64,000 bases of DNA, taken from contig JAUJYZ010001502.1 of assembly GCA_033675265.1 (NCBI GenBank), positions 186,001-250,000 of the forward strand, read 5' to 3'. The translations under genes and the position numbers were made by a program. The notes under the pieces are model-generated. The model ran no database searches and had not been told where the DNA came from. It worked only from the letters and a program-made list of their open reading frames with translations. Origin of the DNA: Actinostola sp. cb2023 (taxonomy: Eukaryota > Cnidaria > Anthozoa > Actiniaria > Actinostolidae). This document shows positions 9,191-21,443 of this stretch, piece after piece (the stretch's first letter is position 1; each line of letters opens with the position of its first letter).

Positions 9191-11250
9191 TTCTTCATGT
9201 TGAGCAGCGGCCAGGGTGTTGTGGTCAAGTTGGACCGGGTCAGGTGGAGTAGGAGGGACTGCAGCGTTGAAGGAGGGCTGAGGGGCCATGTAGGATTCAG
9301 AAGTACGCATAGCAGACTCTAGAGCACGAGCCTGGTCAAACATTGTTTTTAAGTCAAGTGTCTTGTTTTCCAGTAACCTTTGTCGAATTTGGTTCGATTG
9401 AAGTCCCGTAATGAAGGCATCTCTAACACCTTCCTCGCAGTATTTAACAGCCGTGACAGACTTGAAGTTACAGTCTTTGCTCAAGGACTTAAGAGCTTGT
9501 AGATACTCGTCGAGAGTCTCGTTGGATTGCTGTCGTCGAGTGGCGAGTATGTATCGAGCGTAGATCTCATTCCGTGGCTTCACGTAGATATTTTGCAGAA
9601 CTTCGATGGCATATTCATAGGTCGTACACTCTTCGACGTATTGAAAGATCGAGGGTGAGATAAAGTTGATTAATACACCGAATTTGTTGACGTCTTTGTC
9701 GCTTAAGTAACGCTCCTGATAAGAACTGTAGCGCTCTACGGCAACGGCTGCGCAGTAAGAGCTTATTTTAATCCAATTATTCAATTAAATACGGCCCTCT
9801 GATTGGTCAAAAATGCTTTTTCCCGATTATTTCCCGTAAAAGTTCCGATTTATTCCGATTTTTAATGATATTCCACGAGTTCATTGTCCAAACCATCATT
9901 CGGCCGATTTCCGTGGGAATCGTATGTGGGGAACCAATCGAAGTGTGTTCGGCGTACAGCCACATGGACATTCCACTCATTCCGCTGCGACGCCATGCTT
10001 TTCTCGTCTTTGTAAATCGAGAACTTTTACCTGGTTTTGTCGATCTTTTGGCCTCTTTTAGTCAATTCTAGTCACTGCTACTGATCAGTCGAACATTTTA
10101 TACATATATGTAGATGTATTCGAGCTGACTTAGCTAGAGTTGCGCTGAAGCCGAGATCGAGCGAACGCGTACGTGTTGACCTTTGCCTGCTGGTACATGA
10201 ACAAAATCACAAGGTGATAAATTCTGATATCAAATAGCCCTTACATGAAGCAAAGCACAAAGACCGGCCCTTGCTTCTCGATAATTGCTTGTTTGGCCAT
10301 TTATTCATCGTGAGGGTATCTTCTGTGCAATGAGAATTTCGTAGGCTGGAATTATAAAGTGATGCAAATGCTCCGTCGCTAAGAATGTTTCCCCCTTGGG
10401 AATGGAGAAATCCAACTAGAAACTGATACAAGCGGATTTTGATATCCTGGACACTGTCGCCATGGCCAATGACAAACTAACTCTTTGAAGAACTAAACTT
10501 TGAACATACATTTTGTTATTGTTTTGTTAGAATAATGCGCGCTCGAGGTAGCATTTCCCGGCAAATATTGATTGCCTGTTGACTGATTCTGTAATTGTGT
10601 TCGCTTTATTATAAATCGGCAGGAAATGTTGTTTGAAGTTCGATCTACTTCGACAAAAATTAACCTACATACTTAGTTGTTCGCATTTTGTTAGTTTTCT
10701 TGTATCCTTTACGTATTCTGTGTATACAACGCTTCGCCTTTATAACGTCAGGGACTTCATTTGTCAGCATGTCTTATGCCGCTCCAATAGCACGACATTT
10801 TCAGTCATTAATGTCATCTACGATTGTAGCCAGATCTCGGCATTCCCATTCAGCGCAGTAAACAACTCCGAAAAGTGAACTTCCCCACATACAAATCCCA
10901 TAGAAACTTATAATACAATGGATAATTCAATTGCAAAGCTTCTGACAAAGTCTTGATATTTTGATTGCTGTAAATATTTTGTTCTTTTCGAAAAGCCATT
11001 TGAATTTGGCGCTTTACAGCTCTAAACCAATGAAGTTGGTTTCTAAAATTTAATTATCACTTCGACATCGGATTTTACTAACGGCTCCCGTTGCCGCGGG
11101 CCTATTGTTCTTGCTACAGTTCTTATCAGGAGCGTTACTTAATACTGAGAGGAAGTTTTCGAAGGTTCGCTTCCAGTGGATCCATTCTTTCGAAGCTCCA
11201 ACGCTGTTTGGATCCGTTTCCAGGCGTTCGGGACGTAGGACTTTATCCAT
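9190..11250 (-). pseudogene. gag: Element C gag, split by a TTAA element
   Basis: Starts at ATG 11250, only 18 nt from the 5' LTR. The N-terminal 36 or so codons (SVGASKEWIHWKRTFENF) run to 11143. The remainder runs from 9702 to about 9190 (FISPSIFQYVEECTTYEYAI, LDEYLQALKSLSKDCNF, RQRLLENKTLDL). The interval 9707-11138 is an insert. Removing it and one TTAA rejoins the frame exactly. Retroelement capsid fold by similarity to animal gypsy gags. The copy cannot make full Gag. Confidence 0.88.
9707..11138. mobile_element. Non-autonomous TTAA-target DNA transposon
   Basis: 1432 bp bounded by the inverted repeat GTAACGCTCCTGATAAGAAC (about 26 bp) and flanked by TTAA at 9703-9706 and 11139-11142. 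Insertion into gag C is proven by in-frame restoration. TTAA targets are used by piggyBac and Kolobok. The terminal bases do not settle which, and no transposase is encoded; I found no supported gene in the interior. Confidence 0.88.
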
Positions 11251-11268
11251 TGAGTTATCAGAATAAAT
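11251..11268 (-). promoter_or_regulatory. Candidate self-priming site of element C
   Basis: The 18-nt leader between the 5' LTR and gag ATG lacks a TGG-type tRNA site. Instead its 13 nt TTTATTCTGATAA (minus strand, 11267-11255) are perfectly complementary to TTATCAGAATAAA inside the LTR (11321-11309). A TATA-like TTTATAAC lies about 20 nt upstream of that LTR segment on the minus strand. If transcription starts there, the RNA 5' end can fold onto the site, as in Tf1-type self-priming. The pairing is seen; the mechanism is inferred. Confidence 0.55.
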
Positions 11269-11455
11269 TGTAGTGAACTATAAGACGATAGAGTGCCGTT
11301 TCAAAGGCTTTATTCTGATAAACCTCAAACTGCATGTTATAAACAAAACATGGCGGCCTGTCGCAAACTAAAATGACCGCTGACTAATTGCAGGCACATG
11401 AAAACACAGGTAGCCCAATCAATACACGATAATAACAAACGTTCAAATCAGTACA
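11269..11455 (-). repeat. 5' LTR of element C
   Basis: 187-bp partner of 6050-6236. It holds the TATA-like motif and the segment complementary to the leader, and is flanked on the outside by the GACAT target duplicate. Confidence 0.95.
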
Positions 11456-12993
11456 GACATGTATCGTGCTGTTTCATACCATGATTCTTTACAGTACTGT
11501 AGTAATGGACATGTATCGTGCTATTTCATACCATGATTCTTTACACTGTAGTAATAGACATGTATCGTGCTGTATCATACCATGATTCTTTACAATACTG
11601 TAGTAATGGACATGTATCGTGCTGTTTCATACCATGATTCTTTACAGTACTGTAGTAATAGACATGTATCGTGCTGTTTCATACCATGATTCTTTACAGT
11701 ACTGTAGTAATGGACATGTATCGTGCTGTTTCATACCATGATTCTTTACAATACTGTAGTAATGGACATGTATCGTGCTGTATCGTACCATGATTCTTTA
11801 CAGTACTGCAGTAATGAACATGTATCGTGCTGTATCATACCATGATTCTTTACCGACAGTACCGTAGTAATGGACATGTATCGTGCTGTATCGTACCATG
11901 ATTCTTTACAATACTGTAGTAATGGACATGTATCGTGCTGTATCGTACCATGATTCTTTACAGTACTGCAGTAATGGACATGTATCGTGCTGTATCATAC
12001 CATGATTCTTTACAGTACTGTAGTAATGCCATGTATCGTGCTGTATCATACCATGATTCTTTACAGTACTGTAGTAATGGACATGTATCGTGCTGTTTCA
12101 TACCATGATTCTTTACAGTACTGTAGTAATGGACATGTATCGTGCTGTATCGTACCATGATTCTTTACAGTACTGTAGTAATGGACATGTATCGTGCTGT
12201 ATCGTACCATGATTCTTTACAGTACTGTGGTAATGGACATGTATCGTGCTGTATCATACCATGATTCTTTACAGTACTGTAGTAATGGACATGTATCGTG
12301 CTGTATCATACCATGATTCTTTACAGTACTGTAGTAATGGACATGTATCGTGCTGTTTCATACCATGATTCTTTACAGTACTGTAGTAATGGACATGTAT
12401 CGTGCTGTATCGTACCATGATTCTTTACAGTACTGTAGTATAATGGACATGTATCGTGCTGTATCATACCATGATTTTTTACAGTACTGTAGTAATGGAC
12501 ATGTATCGTGCTGTATCGTACCATGATTCTTTACAGTACTGTAGTAATACGGACATGTATCGTGCTGATTCATACCATGATTCTTTACAGTACTGTAGTA
12601 ATGGACATGTATCGTGCTGTATCGTACCATGATTCTTTACAGTACTGTAGTAATACGGACATGTATCGTGCTGTTTCATACCATGATTCTTTACAGTACT
12701 GTAGTAATGGACATGTATCGTGCTGTATCGTACCATGCGGATTCTTTACAGTACTGTAGTAATGGACATGTATCGCGTGCTGTATCGTACCATGATTCTT
12801 TACAGTACTGTAGTAATGGACATGTATCGTGCTGTTTCATACCATGATTCTTTACAGTACTGTAGTAATGGACATGTATCGTGCTGTATCGTACCATGAT
12901 TCTTTACAGTACTGTAGTAATGGACATGTATCGTACCATGATTCTTTACAGTACTGTAGTAATGGACATGTATCGTGCTGTATCGTACCATGA
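11456..12993 (+). repeat. 52-bp satellite, block 1 right part
   Basis: About thirty copies of the same 52-bp unit, resuming within a unit after the target duplicate. There are a few indels (for example extra bases near 11853, 12440, 12549 and 12738). Because 52 is not a multiple of three, frames rotate and short pseudo-ORFs appear on both strands. Confidence 0.97.
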
Positions 12994-13985
12994 TAGCTTG
13001 AACATGGAATATCTCTATTTGGGCAAAATCAACCAATATCGTGCAGAAATAAACCATAAATGGCAGATTTTAGAGAGCGATATGTTGTCGTGTAGAGAAA
13101 GCGCGGGAATGTGATTAATTGAGAAAGACTCATGACCGATGCTCAGCATGCATTATACGATAATGCATTATCGTAGCTGTTGATAGCTACCTTTACTTAA
13201 TCCTGTTGAATTAATCCTAGCAACTGTCGATCAACTATAATTGCCTTAAATTCTGTGCGGCTCGTCATGATATACGCCCGTACGCACGTGCGTACAATTT
13301 AAAATCCTTAATATATGTATATATTATAAAAAACATAAAAATATTGAAAATAAAATGAAATCTAGGACAAAATCTTAACAGCTCACGGCAGATTACTTGC
13401 TGGAAACTACTCACAGAAGGCAGGAAAATGCTATTTTGGAGACCCTATACCTCAAAAAAGTTTCGGGGAGCATACCCCCGCATCCTACTACGAGCTCGCA
13501 CCTTCGCCGCTCGTCAGATTGTGTCCCCCAATACATTTCCCCTTTCAGTCAGTCATTGTAGGCATGTATAATGATGATTGTAGTTAGTACAGTTTCAAAC
13601 AAAATAAATACAAAAAACTGGCTTCGCCTCGGGTTATTATATCGCTATATATAACGGTAGCGGTATATTATATAACCTGTTTACATAAATCCTTTAACCA
13701 ATACTCATAAATCATTTACACAACCTATACATAAATCCTTTTCTGAATCCTTTATATAACCTTTACATAAATCCCCCCATAAAACTGAGTGATAAATGCA
13801 TTTTACTATGTATTTATGTAGCGAGAAAGTCCGCTGGAAAACGAAGAAAATGGTATTTCCAAGGCTCTAGATTTCTAAATTTTCAGGGCGGCATGCCCCC
13901 TCACCCCCCTAGAAGCTCACGCCTTCGGCGCTCGTTGCTATGTGCGTACATTGCAAAAAAAGCACGCTACGCCCCTGCATTACTA
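12994..13985. other. Spacer between satellite blocks
   Basis: About 1 kb without a supported gene. It contains a perfect 16-bp palindrome GTACGCACGTGCGTAC (about 13280) and two diverged copies (about 13400-13560 and 13840-13985) of a dispersed repeat. The repeat is recognised by CATGCCCCC..ACCCCCCTA then GCTCACGCCTTCGGCGCTCG, and a third copy lies at 30745-30960. Confidence 0.6.
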
Positions 13986-13987
13986 GA

Positions 13988-14836
13988 ATACTGTAAAGGA
14001 TCATGGTACGATACATGTCCATTATACTACAGTACTGTAAAGAATCATGGTATGATTATGATTATACTACAGTACTGTAGTAATGGACATGTATCGTGCT
14101 GTTTCATACCATGATTCTTTACAGTACTGTAGAAATGGACATGTGTCGTGCTGTTTCATACCATGATTCTTTACAGTACTGTAGTAATGGACATGTATCG
14201 TGCTGTATCATACCATGATTCTTTACAGTACTGTAGAAATGGACATGTGTCGTGCTGTTTCATACCATGATTCTTTACAGTATTGTTTACAGTACTGTAG
14301 AAATGGACATGTATCGTGCTGTATCATACCATGATTCTTTACAGTACTGTAGAAATGGACATGTATCGTGCTGTTTCATACCATGATTCTTTACAGTACT
14401 GTAGTAATGGACATGTGTCGTGCTGTTTCATACCATGATTCTTTACAGTACTGTAGAAATGAACATGTATCGTGCTGTATCATACCATGATTCTTTACAG
14501 TACTGTAGTAATGGACATGTATCGTGCTGTATCATACCATGATTCTTTACAGTACTGTAGTAATGGACATGTATCGTGCTGTATCGTACCATGATTCTTT
14601 ACAGTACTGTAGTAATGGACATGTATCGTGCTGTATCGTACCATGATTCTTTACAGTACTGTAGTAATAGACATGTATCGTGCTGTATCATACCATGATT
14701 CTTTACAGTACTGTAGTAATAGACATGTATCATACCATGATTCTTTACAGTACTGTAGTAATGGACATGTATCGTGCTGTATCGTACCATGATTCTTTAG
14801 AGTACTGTAGTAATGGACAGATATCGTGCTGTATCT
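13988..14836. repeat. 52-bp satellite, block 2 with an orientation switch
   Basis: About sixteen units. The first one and a half units (13988 to about 14070) are in reverse orientation. The array flips to forward at a CTACAGTACTGTAG palindrome near 14070, and the rest is head-to-tail. Unit variants GTAGAAATGG are concentrated in the left half. Confidence 0.93.
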
Positions 14837-16862
14837 ACGGTGGTCCTGAGGTAACATCAGCCTTTCTTCTTAGGTTGCCACGTACGTTGACACTTAGGTT
14901 GCCACGTACGTTGCTAATTGGGCTTCCTATGCCTGTCGCAAGGGCCAGGTTTCCAGGCACATTTCCGATCTTGTACGGCACAATGTCAATGAAGGGTTCT
15001 TCTTGCACGGCGCTTCTTCTTTTACATTTCATGTGTATATCCTTCTTTGGAGCTAAAGCAGTTTTACCAAACTATACACCAGCAACTCAAAGCTTTGGAT
15101 CAGCAAGAAATGCTATTTTTTTTAAACAATTTTTAAAAAGATACTAGTGAGCAGCACGGAGACTGTATAATTACTTGGGCTACCTGTGGTAGCCCAATTA
15201 AGTCTTAAAATAACGTTTTTTTGGTCAGAGGTTCCAGTCCATCCCGGCCACAGAAAGACCAAGAGCAGTATGTCATTCGAAACCATTACAACTACGAGGT
15301 TCTTCGCTCGGTTTGATCGGTTGTCCTTTTAGTCCTGAGCTCAGAAAAGATGTGTTTTGAAGTTCTTCGTCACCTTCTACTCCAAACGCTCACTATGCTT
15401 ACGGTAGGCCTACTCTAAAAGATGTCAGTGAGCGATTTTGGACCGGCCGTTCCGCGAACTTATAGCATGCGCAGTCAAAGAGAAATCAAAGCAAACTATG
15501 AAATCAAATGAAATGAGCAAAATAAGCAAATGATGGCTAGAAATGGCAAACAAAGGACTACAAATGACGAAACTATGACTAAACACTTGTCAACTACTCT
15601 TGTTACTGCTTTTACCTGACATGCGTCCAGTGAAATCGTACCACGTGACCCGTTTTAACCAATGGGCGCGCGCGAAAATTTATCGATGGGTTATAAGAGC
15701 TGATAGCCTAGTAGTAGCGAACCAATCAGAGCGCGCGCTTGCTCATATCCAGTGGTTGTTTGCACAATGTGAGCGCCCAATGTGAGCTTGATTCAACTGT
15801 TGATTTGAAGGATATTGCTTGATTTTATAAACCTACAAGAGCTTTTAGCCGGTATAGACTTCGAAGAGTTATTTGGTGGCTTGTAATTTTTCTGTCCTAA
15901 AGTATATAAGGCCAAGACCTCGTATTAAAGTCATAAACAACAAATTTAAGCTTGCAATAAGTACGGCCTTACAGCCGTGTGTGAAAAATGTCCAACTGTA
16001 CAGCAAAGTTTTACCTCTTTCTCCAGCAAGAAAAGTGTTTAAGAGAAAACAATAGCTTCTGTGTCTCGGGAACGTCCATCTTTGACTTATTCTAGTCGAA
16101 CAAGGCGAGGAAATCATAGAAAATACGACAGACTGCATTTCGGCTACTTGACTTCGGCTACTTCTCCATTCATCAAATTCACAACTATTTCAGATTGTTT
16201 TGGCGATTCGTTGCCAGTAAATCGGCTTTTCTCACTTTGCTGCCTTTAAAATTTTTTAGTACTCATTGATCAATCATCGATTTCTGTGGCACTCTAAACT
16301 TAGCCTATGAACTCTAAACTTGCCATTTATACCAATGAAGTAGAAAAGGCAAACACTGTTTTAGCACTGTTTTAAATTTAGAGATAGCACTATAGTCAGT
16401 TCTGAAATAGTTCCCTAATGTAGTTATTTGATAAGTACTCTTTACTTTGCCGTTACCCATTTCCCATTCTGAGCCATGCTCGAGAATAATAATAATATTA
16501 ATCATCCAGAATCCAGCGGTGCTCTTCGGCGTGGGCTCGGAAATCGCCCCGCCAGAAGAACCGCTGGAGAACTTACCTGCTAAAACGACTTCTGGGGTGT
16601 GAGACAATGCTGGCTTCTGATTGACCCTCTTTTTTGCCACAAAAGGGCAAATCAGAGCTCAGCCATATTTTCATTCATTCAAACGGACGCCGTGGGCAAA
16701 AGTCAGTGTTGACAGTTGTTGAAAGGACTGTTGAAAGATGAATCCAAGAGATCAAAGTTGTTTACAATATATTTATGCTTCTAGCTTCCCAATCCCCTTC
16801 CAGACCGCCAAGCTACGCAGGCTAATGCACTTCAGTCAGTCCCTGAACAGTTCATAGTCAGA
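14837..16862. other. Non-coding stretch, no supported gene
   Basis: No gene recognised. A GTTGCCACGTACGTTG motif is duplicated near 14875-14912. Two CCAAT-plus-GCGCGC motifs occur near 15660 and 15722. A strong hairpin spans about 16511-16567, with CCAGCGGT and CTTCGGCG arms. An ATG-less minus reading near 16560-16640 ends in a donor-like GTAAGT, but it is not supported further. Confidence 0.4.
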
Positions 16863-17244
16863 CCACAGGCAGCCCAACCATTGCTTTTGAGGCTACTAAT
16901 GAATAATCAAATAAAATGATATTTGCGTCTTTTTTTGATGGGTTTCCTGTGGTAGAGCGCGCGCTCACAATATATAATACGTAGATATGTTGGCTTCCTG
17001 TGCACATCCCGCGCGTCCCGCACTACATGTGTATATTTACACAATGTGTAAATATACACATTTGCTGCGGGCGCATCCCGCAAGACACACACTGGAAGCC
17101 CAACATTATACATTTCTATACACATGGAACCCAATATATAAATGCGCGCGCGCTCTACCACAGGAAACCCATCAAAAAAAGACGCAAATATCATTTTATT
17201 TCATTATTTAGTAGCCTCAAAAGGAATGGTTGGGCTGCCTGTGG
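16863..17244. mobile_element. Foldback MITE with TCAGA target duplication
   Basis: 382-bp near-palindrome. CCACAGGCAGCCCAACC at the left end is inverted at the right, arms of roughly 120 bp stay almost identical, and the centre holds a second palindrome around GTGTATATTTACACAATG. TCAGA flanks both ends (16858-16862, 17245-17249). No coding capacity. Confidence 0.85.
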
Positions 17245-17249
17245 TCAGA

Positions 17250-20200
17250 CATGCATAGAAAATCGAAGCCGATGTTTTTGCACAGTTGCCGAAAGGGTTT
17301 GAATATCTATCGAAGATCGGAATATCCACTGACATTGCCGAGTAGACGACAGATAAATCCTGAATGGCAAAAGATTTGTCCAGATTTTGTTTGAAAGAAC
17401 GGAAGTTTTGGTTGGAGACGAGTACGTTACCTTCTGCGAGCAGAGTCTTCTTTTTGGACCTCCTCCCCGAGAGAGGGAGAGGAGGTCAAAAGAAGATTTT
17501 CGAAGTAGAAGCTGTCAAACCTCAGGAGAGTCTCAGGAGTACCCTGTGGATCCGCTCCATAAAATACCCGCTCTTCATCAATTTTTTTCTCTGGCTGGCA
17601 AAATGTACCAGTACCAGTGCTTGCTGGCATATCGGTTGAATAATTATTTGCTAGCTGGCAAGCTGGTAATATGACTTGTTTTCTGGCTAGACTAGAGCGG
17701 TTTCTTCGGTCTAGCTAGCTTTTATATAATTAGGCATCCCCTACCCTGCCCTAGCTGGTATTGTACAGGGGAACTGTGTGTTACGAAGATCAGTTCCCGC
17801 AAAACTCGATGCTTGCTGGCGCGCATGACCGGAAGCTGGGGAGGGATGACGGGAGTAGAGGAAATATGTTGGCAGTTTTACACTTACGTAATTACATTAA
17901 TCTTTTGTTCTACTGTAATCTGCTGAAACAAAGCCAAACACTGCCTAAGGATATAAAATTTCTTGATGAACCAACAGTGCAAGGATCGGGTTATTTGTGA
18001 TTGCCGCGCAACTGACGTTCGTTTACGGCGAAGCCATGCCGTAGTCAGCGTTTGTGCTCGAGTGCATTCGTACTTCAGTTGTTGGTGAGTAGTTTTTCCT
18101 TAGCCCCATTTTGTGAATGCATCGCAATCTATCAGTTCTACTGACACAGCATCAATGGACATTTTATCAATGTTTTATATTCAATAAATTTTGCGAACGA
18201 CTGAAGCTTAGCCTTGTGGCCAAATAATTAGGTGCTTTTTCAGAGCTTTCTCAATTGATGTTAGCAATGTCTATGAAATTGCGCTCAAAAGTGAAAAAGC
18301 AATTGCTCGCAGGGAAGTTCATATCAATCGGCCATGTGACCAAGATTTTGTGAACGCTGATCTATAAGCTACCATATGTTTCATATATCATTATATTTCG
18401 TGGAAATACGCATTTTCGTTTTATATCGGCAGCGGTTCAAAAAAATGGTGGAAAGCGGCTTTTGATAGTGACCACATATCACTAGGATTAGTTTATCTGT
18501 CTGATTTGTCCTATGTTACTGTGTATATAGAATAATGAGGCATTTATGTGCGCAATGCAAGCATCGACACACACATATTTCAAATTGTATTATACAACTG
18601 GGCAGAAAGTTGAGCCAGTTTCATGAGTTAACTACTGAATATATATATAGTCCTCAACTTTCAAGAGCCCGTCATAAGTAGGGCGCCAAACAGGTCAAAA
18701 CTGTGAACTTTGTAAAAATTCCGCCTTTCACTGAATGCGCATATGCATCGTTAAATAGTGTGTCAAAAGAGAAAAACTTATAACTAGTTATATCGTGCGG
18801 AGTATGGAGAGCGATTATAAACCAGTGGAACGTTTTAACAGAGCGCATCAAAATCAGACTAAAAACCCGCTTTAAAATTCTAAACAAACCTATCAGAATG
18901 TATGTCATATATCGAGTAGATAGTGTTTGATTGACGTTTGCGGTCGGAAAAATGTGAAGTTCGATCTTGTCCCGCGGTGAATAACTGGCGAAGTATGGAC
19001 GCGTTTTTCTAGCTTACTACAACGATGCTATTCACACTGGACATATATATTCTGAACGGAAACGTGAAAATGTCAAGCCATGCCATGGCCATGAAATGAA
19101 TCTTATCAGTTATTTATTTTCACATGTCAATCATTCTACACTAGTATGCCGGTTAGCGTGTTTTCTCGCTCTAGTCATACACTCGGAATTATATCTTATC
19201 TTGACACGCAAGTCACTTACGCGAAGACCACAATTTGTGCCAAACTGGTCAGAATCAACACGACGTGCATGTTTGGGGTCAAGCGGTCTTCATTAATTTC
19301 CTTACAACAAAGAATACAATATTTCTTATCCTAATACAAACATAATCTATTATTCCCTAATAATCAGCCCAAACCCAAGCAAACAGTGCTGTGACTGAAT
19401 AGTAAGATTTGCATAACATGTTTGCCGGCTTACTATGAGAAAAAAAGTTTCATAATAGGAACAACTGGGATCCTTCCAAATTACTTGGGAGTCCATCCAC
19501 AAAGGCGTTGTCTTCACAAACTAAATTCACGGGACTGTATAATTTCGACTTCTTTATACTTTCAACGATATTTTACATTTTGACTCCTACACAACTATTC
19601 ATTATTAGCTATTGTAAAGATATATAATTTACCGGGAAATGATGGCTCACGTCAGTACTAACTAATGTGGTAAACTGATTGACCACTGACTTGACTCAAA
19701 GATCATTGAAACGAGTACTAATGACTATAATTTGCTACAAAGTGTAAGGACGCCCAAAAGAAGCGCCTTTCTGCTGAATTAATGTCTTGAGTATAGAAGA
19801 GCGTTTTGAAACAGTATATAGCTAATTGAATAATCGTTGTCGGGTCGAAAATCATGAAAGCTATGACCACAAGGAATTCTGGGATATTAAAACTCTCAAA
19901 TAACACCGTCGACCTTTTTATCCAGACTTGTAGGATCTTAGTTAAATAACTCATATACCTTCAAAACTACGAGAACATTGAATATGTCTGTATGTAATGT
20001 GGCTCATGAACTGAATTCCCATCCATCCTTGCGGTCTCAGCTTCTATGATTTATGATTTTCAACCCGACAACGATTATGCAATTAGCTATATACACAGTG
20101 GTTTTAGTATAAGATATTTTGTTTTCGAAACCTAAGTTATCAAATTTTGTTTGGACTGGCCAGCACCGCTAAAACTAACGGTTGCTTCAATGTCATGACA

Positions 20201-20500
20201 GAGCGAAACAAACACAGAATTGCACTAGCTAAGCTAAGCAGCTAGATTTTACTTTGCATCAGAGCACTTGCACTGATTGATTATTATTATTATCATTGAT
20301 AGCACAGCACGCGTTACTAATCATTACATCAGAATAACTCTCAATTGAAAGCTTTTTTTAATAATGATAATTGAATCGAGTAATACATGATTACATATAT
20401 ACATGGTAATAATGAATAATTGCTAATACAGTAAGAAACTGATCTCTCTGCCAAACATTTACAACAGGTACTACTGTAATGTTTGCAGTAATTGGATATA
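17250..20500. other. Non-coding stretch, no supported gene
   Basis: AT-rich and without recognisable exons. Near 17590-17690 are CTGGCTGGCAAA-type repeats that recur at 34515-34690. An inverted repeat of about 38 bp lies at 19816-19855 and 20053-20092 (ATAGCTAATT...CGGGTCGAAAATCAT), probably the remains of an old element. Confidence 0.4.
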
Positions 20501-20510
20501 GTAGATCTAA

Positions 20511-21029
20511 CTAATTTAGTATTTCATAGTCTTTCTGCAATTTATGGAGAAATGATATTACACTTTCTGACTGGATGCCACCATTTCCAAGTGTCACCGA
20601 CACTTTCACTATATGTGCTTTGGCTGGCACTCTTCTATCACCTCGGCTCCACTTAGCCTCTTTTAGGACTTCACTGTGGGTAGGAAATTAAATATGTTGC
20701 TTTTCTCTTCAATATACAAATAACTGAAATAATCGAAACATGAACTGCTTACCATTCTGCATAAACAATTTTATTGTTGTCCACTAATGGCGAAATAAGC
20801 GCAGAAACATCTCTATTAATTACTGCTTTCGGTTTACGAAATTGGTCTATTACTTCCAAGCAGTTCTTGTCTTTTGGATTAGCCTTATATTCCTCCTCAA
20901 GCCATAAAGCTTCCCCACCGTCAAGTCGTCATTACCGTAGAACACCATTCCCACAGCTCTGACCCGTTGACCCACCACCGTTGATCCTTCTTTCTCTTGA
21001 AAAGATACTTGCTTTGTAAGCGACTCCAT
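20511..21029 (-). pseudogene. Two-exon HIRAN-like protein, one apparent frameshift
   Basis: Exon 1 runs from ATG 21029 to 20753, ending AATG|gtaagc. Exon 2 runs from 20673 (cccacag|TGAA) to a stop at 20511, and the splice is in frame. The protein has RVRAVGMVFYGNDD, then LWLEEEYKANPKDKNCLEV, SALISPLVDNN and VPAKAHIVKVSVTLGNGG. This follows the HIRAN pattern (first strand, Glu-rich strand, NP-D-N turn, S-x-L-L-x-P-L). HIRAN domains bind DNA 3' ends in repair enzymes and occur in many short animal proteins. A one-base shift near 20915-20930 divides exon 1; it could be a base-calling error. About 140 residues if intact. Domain assignment is moderate. Confidence 0.5.
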
Positions 21030-21443
21030 GGCACAGTTCGAATCGTACTACGTCGATATCGATTTATGTAGCGTGCAGGCAGGGGCGCGGGCAACGTATC
21101 ACCATGCGGTTAGCCGCCTGCCAAATTGGGCGGAATGATTGACATTTTCACTGTTTGATAATCATATGTCAACGCCTCATCCTGACATCATTAACACGAG
21201 ACCGACTTCCTTTACAAATACAGAATTACTTCATTTTTTGCCAGTGACGTCACACTTCGATACGTACTGGAAATATGCCAGGGAGTCTCTTTTAATGTGA
21301 CTTTTTTATCGCTCACACAAGAGAAATGTACCACTTGTATTTTTCACAGCGTGCAAGATCAGATTCTATACTTATGATGGATATGAAGGCTAAAACAATG
21401 CAAAAAAAAACAGTTGAACTTGTGCCACACGCCAATGTCACGG

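Larger units (their letters stand above)
6050..11455 (-). mobile_element. Ty3/gypsy LTR retrotransposon C, full length but defective
   Basis: 5406 bp including a nested 1432-bp insert. Both LTRs are 187 bp and identical by eye, and the element is flanked by GACAT (6045-6049 and 11456-11460) inside the satellite. The order on the minus strand is LTR, gag, protease, RT, RNase H, integrase, polypurine tract, LTR. Short LTRs, the gag type and the lack of a chromodomain suggest a Mag-like lineage, which is inference. It was inserted recently judging by the LTRs, yet gag and protease carry frame breaks. Confidence 0.95.

Noticed and set aside
11958..13057. Many 66-85-codon ORFs on both strands in the satellite
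   Set aside because: They are frame by-products of a 52-bp unit; the same peptide words recur in all three frames.
16314..16640. 108-codon minus ORF with a hydrophobic stretch
   Set aside because: Begins at GTG, not ATG, and runs through a hairpin; only a weak donor-like site supports it.
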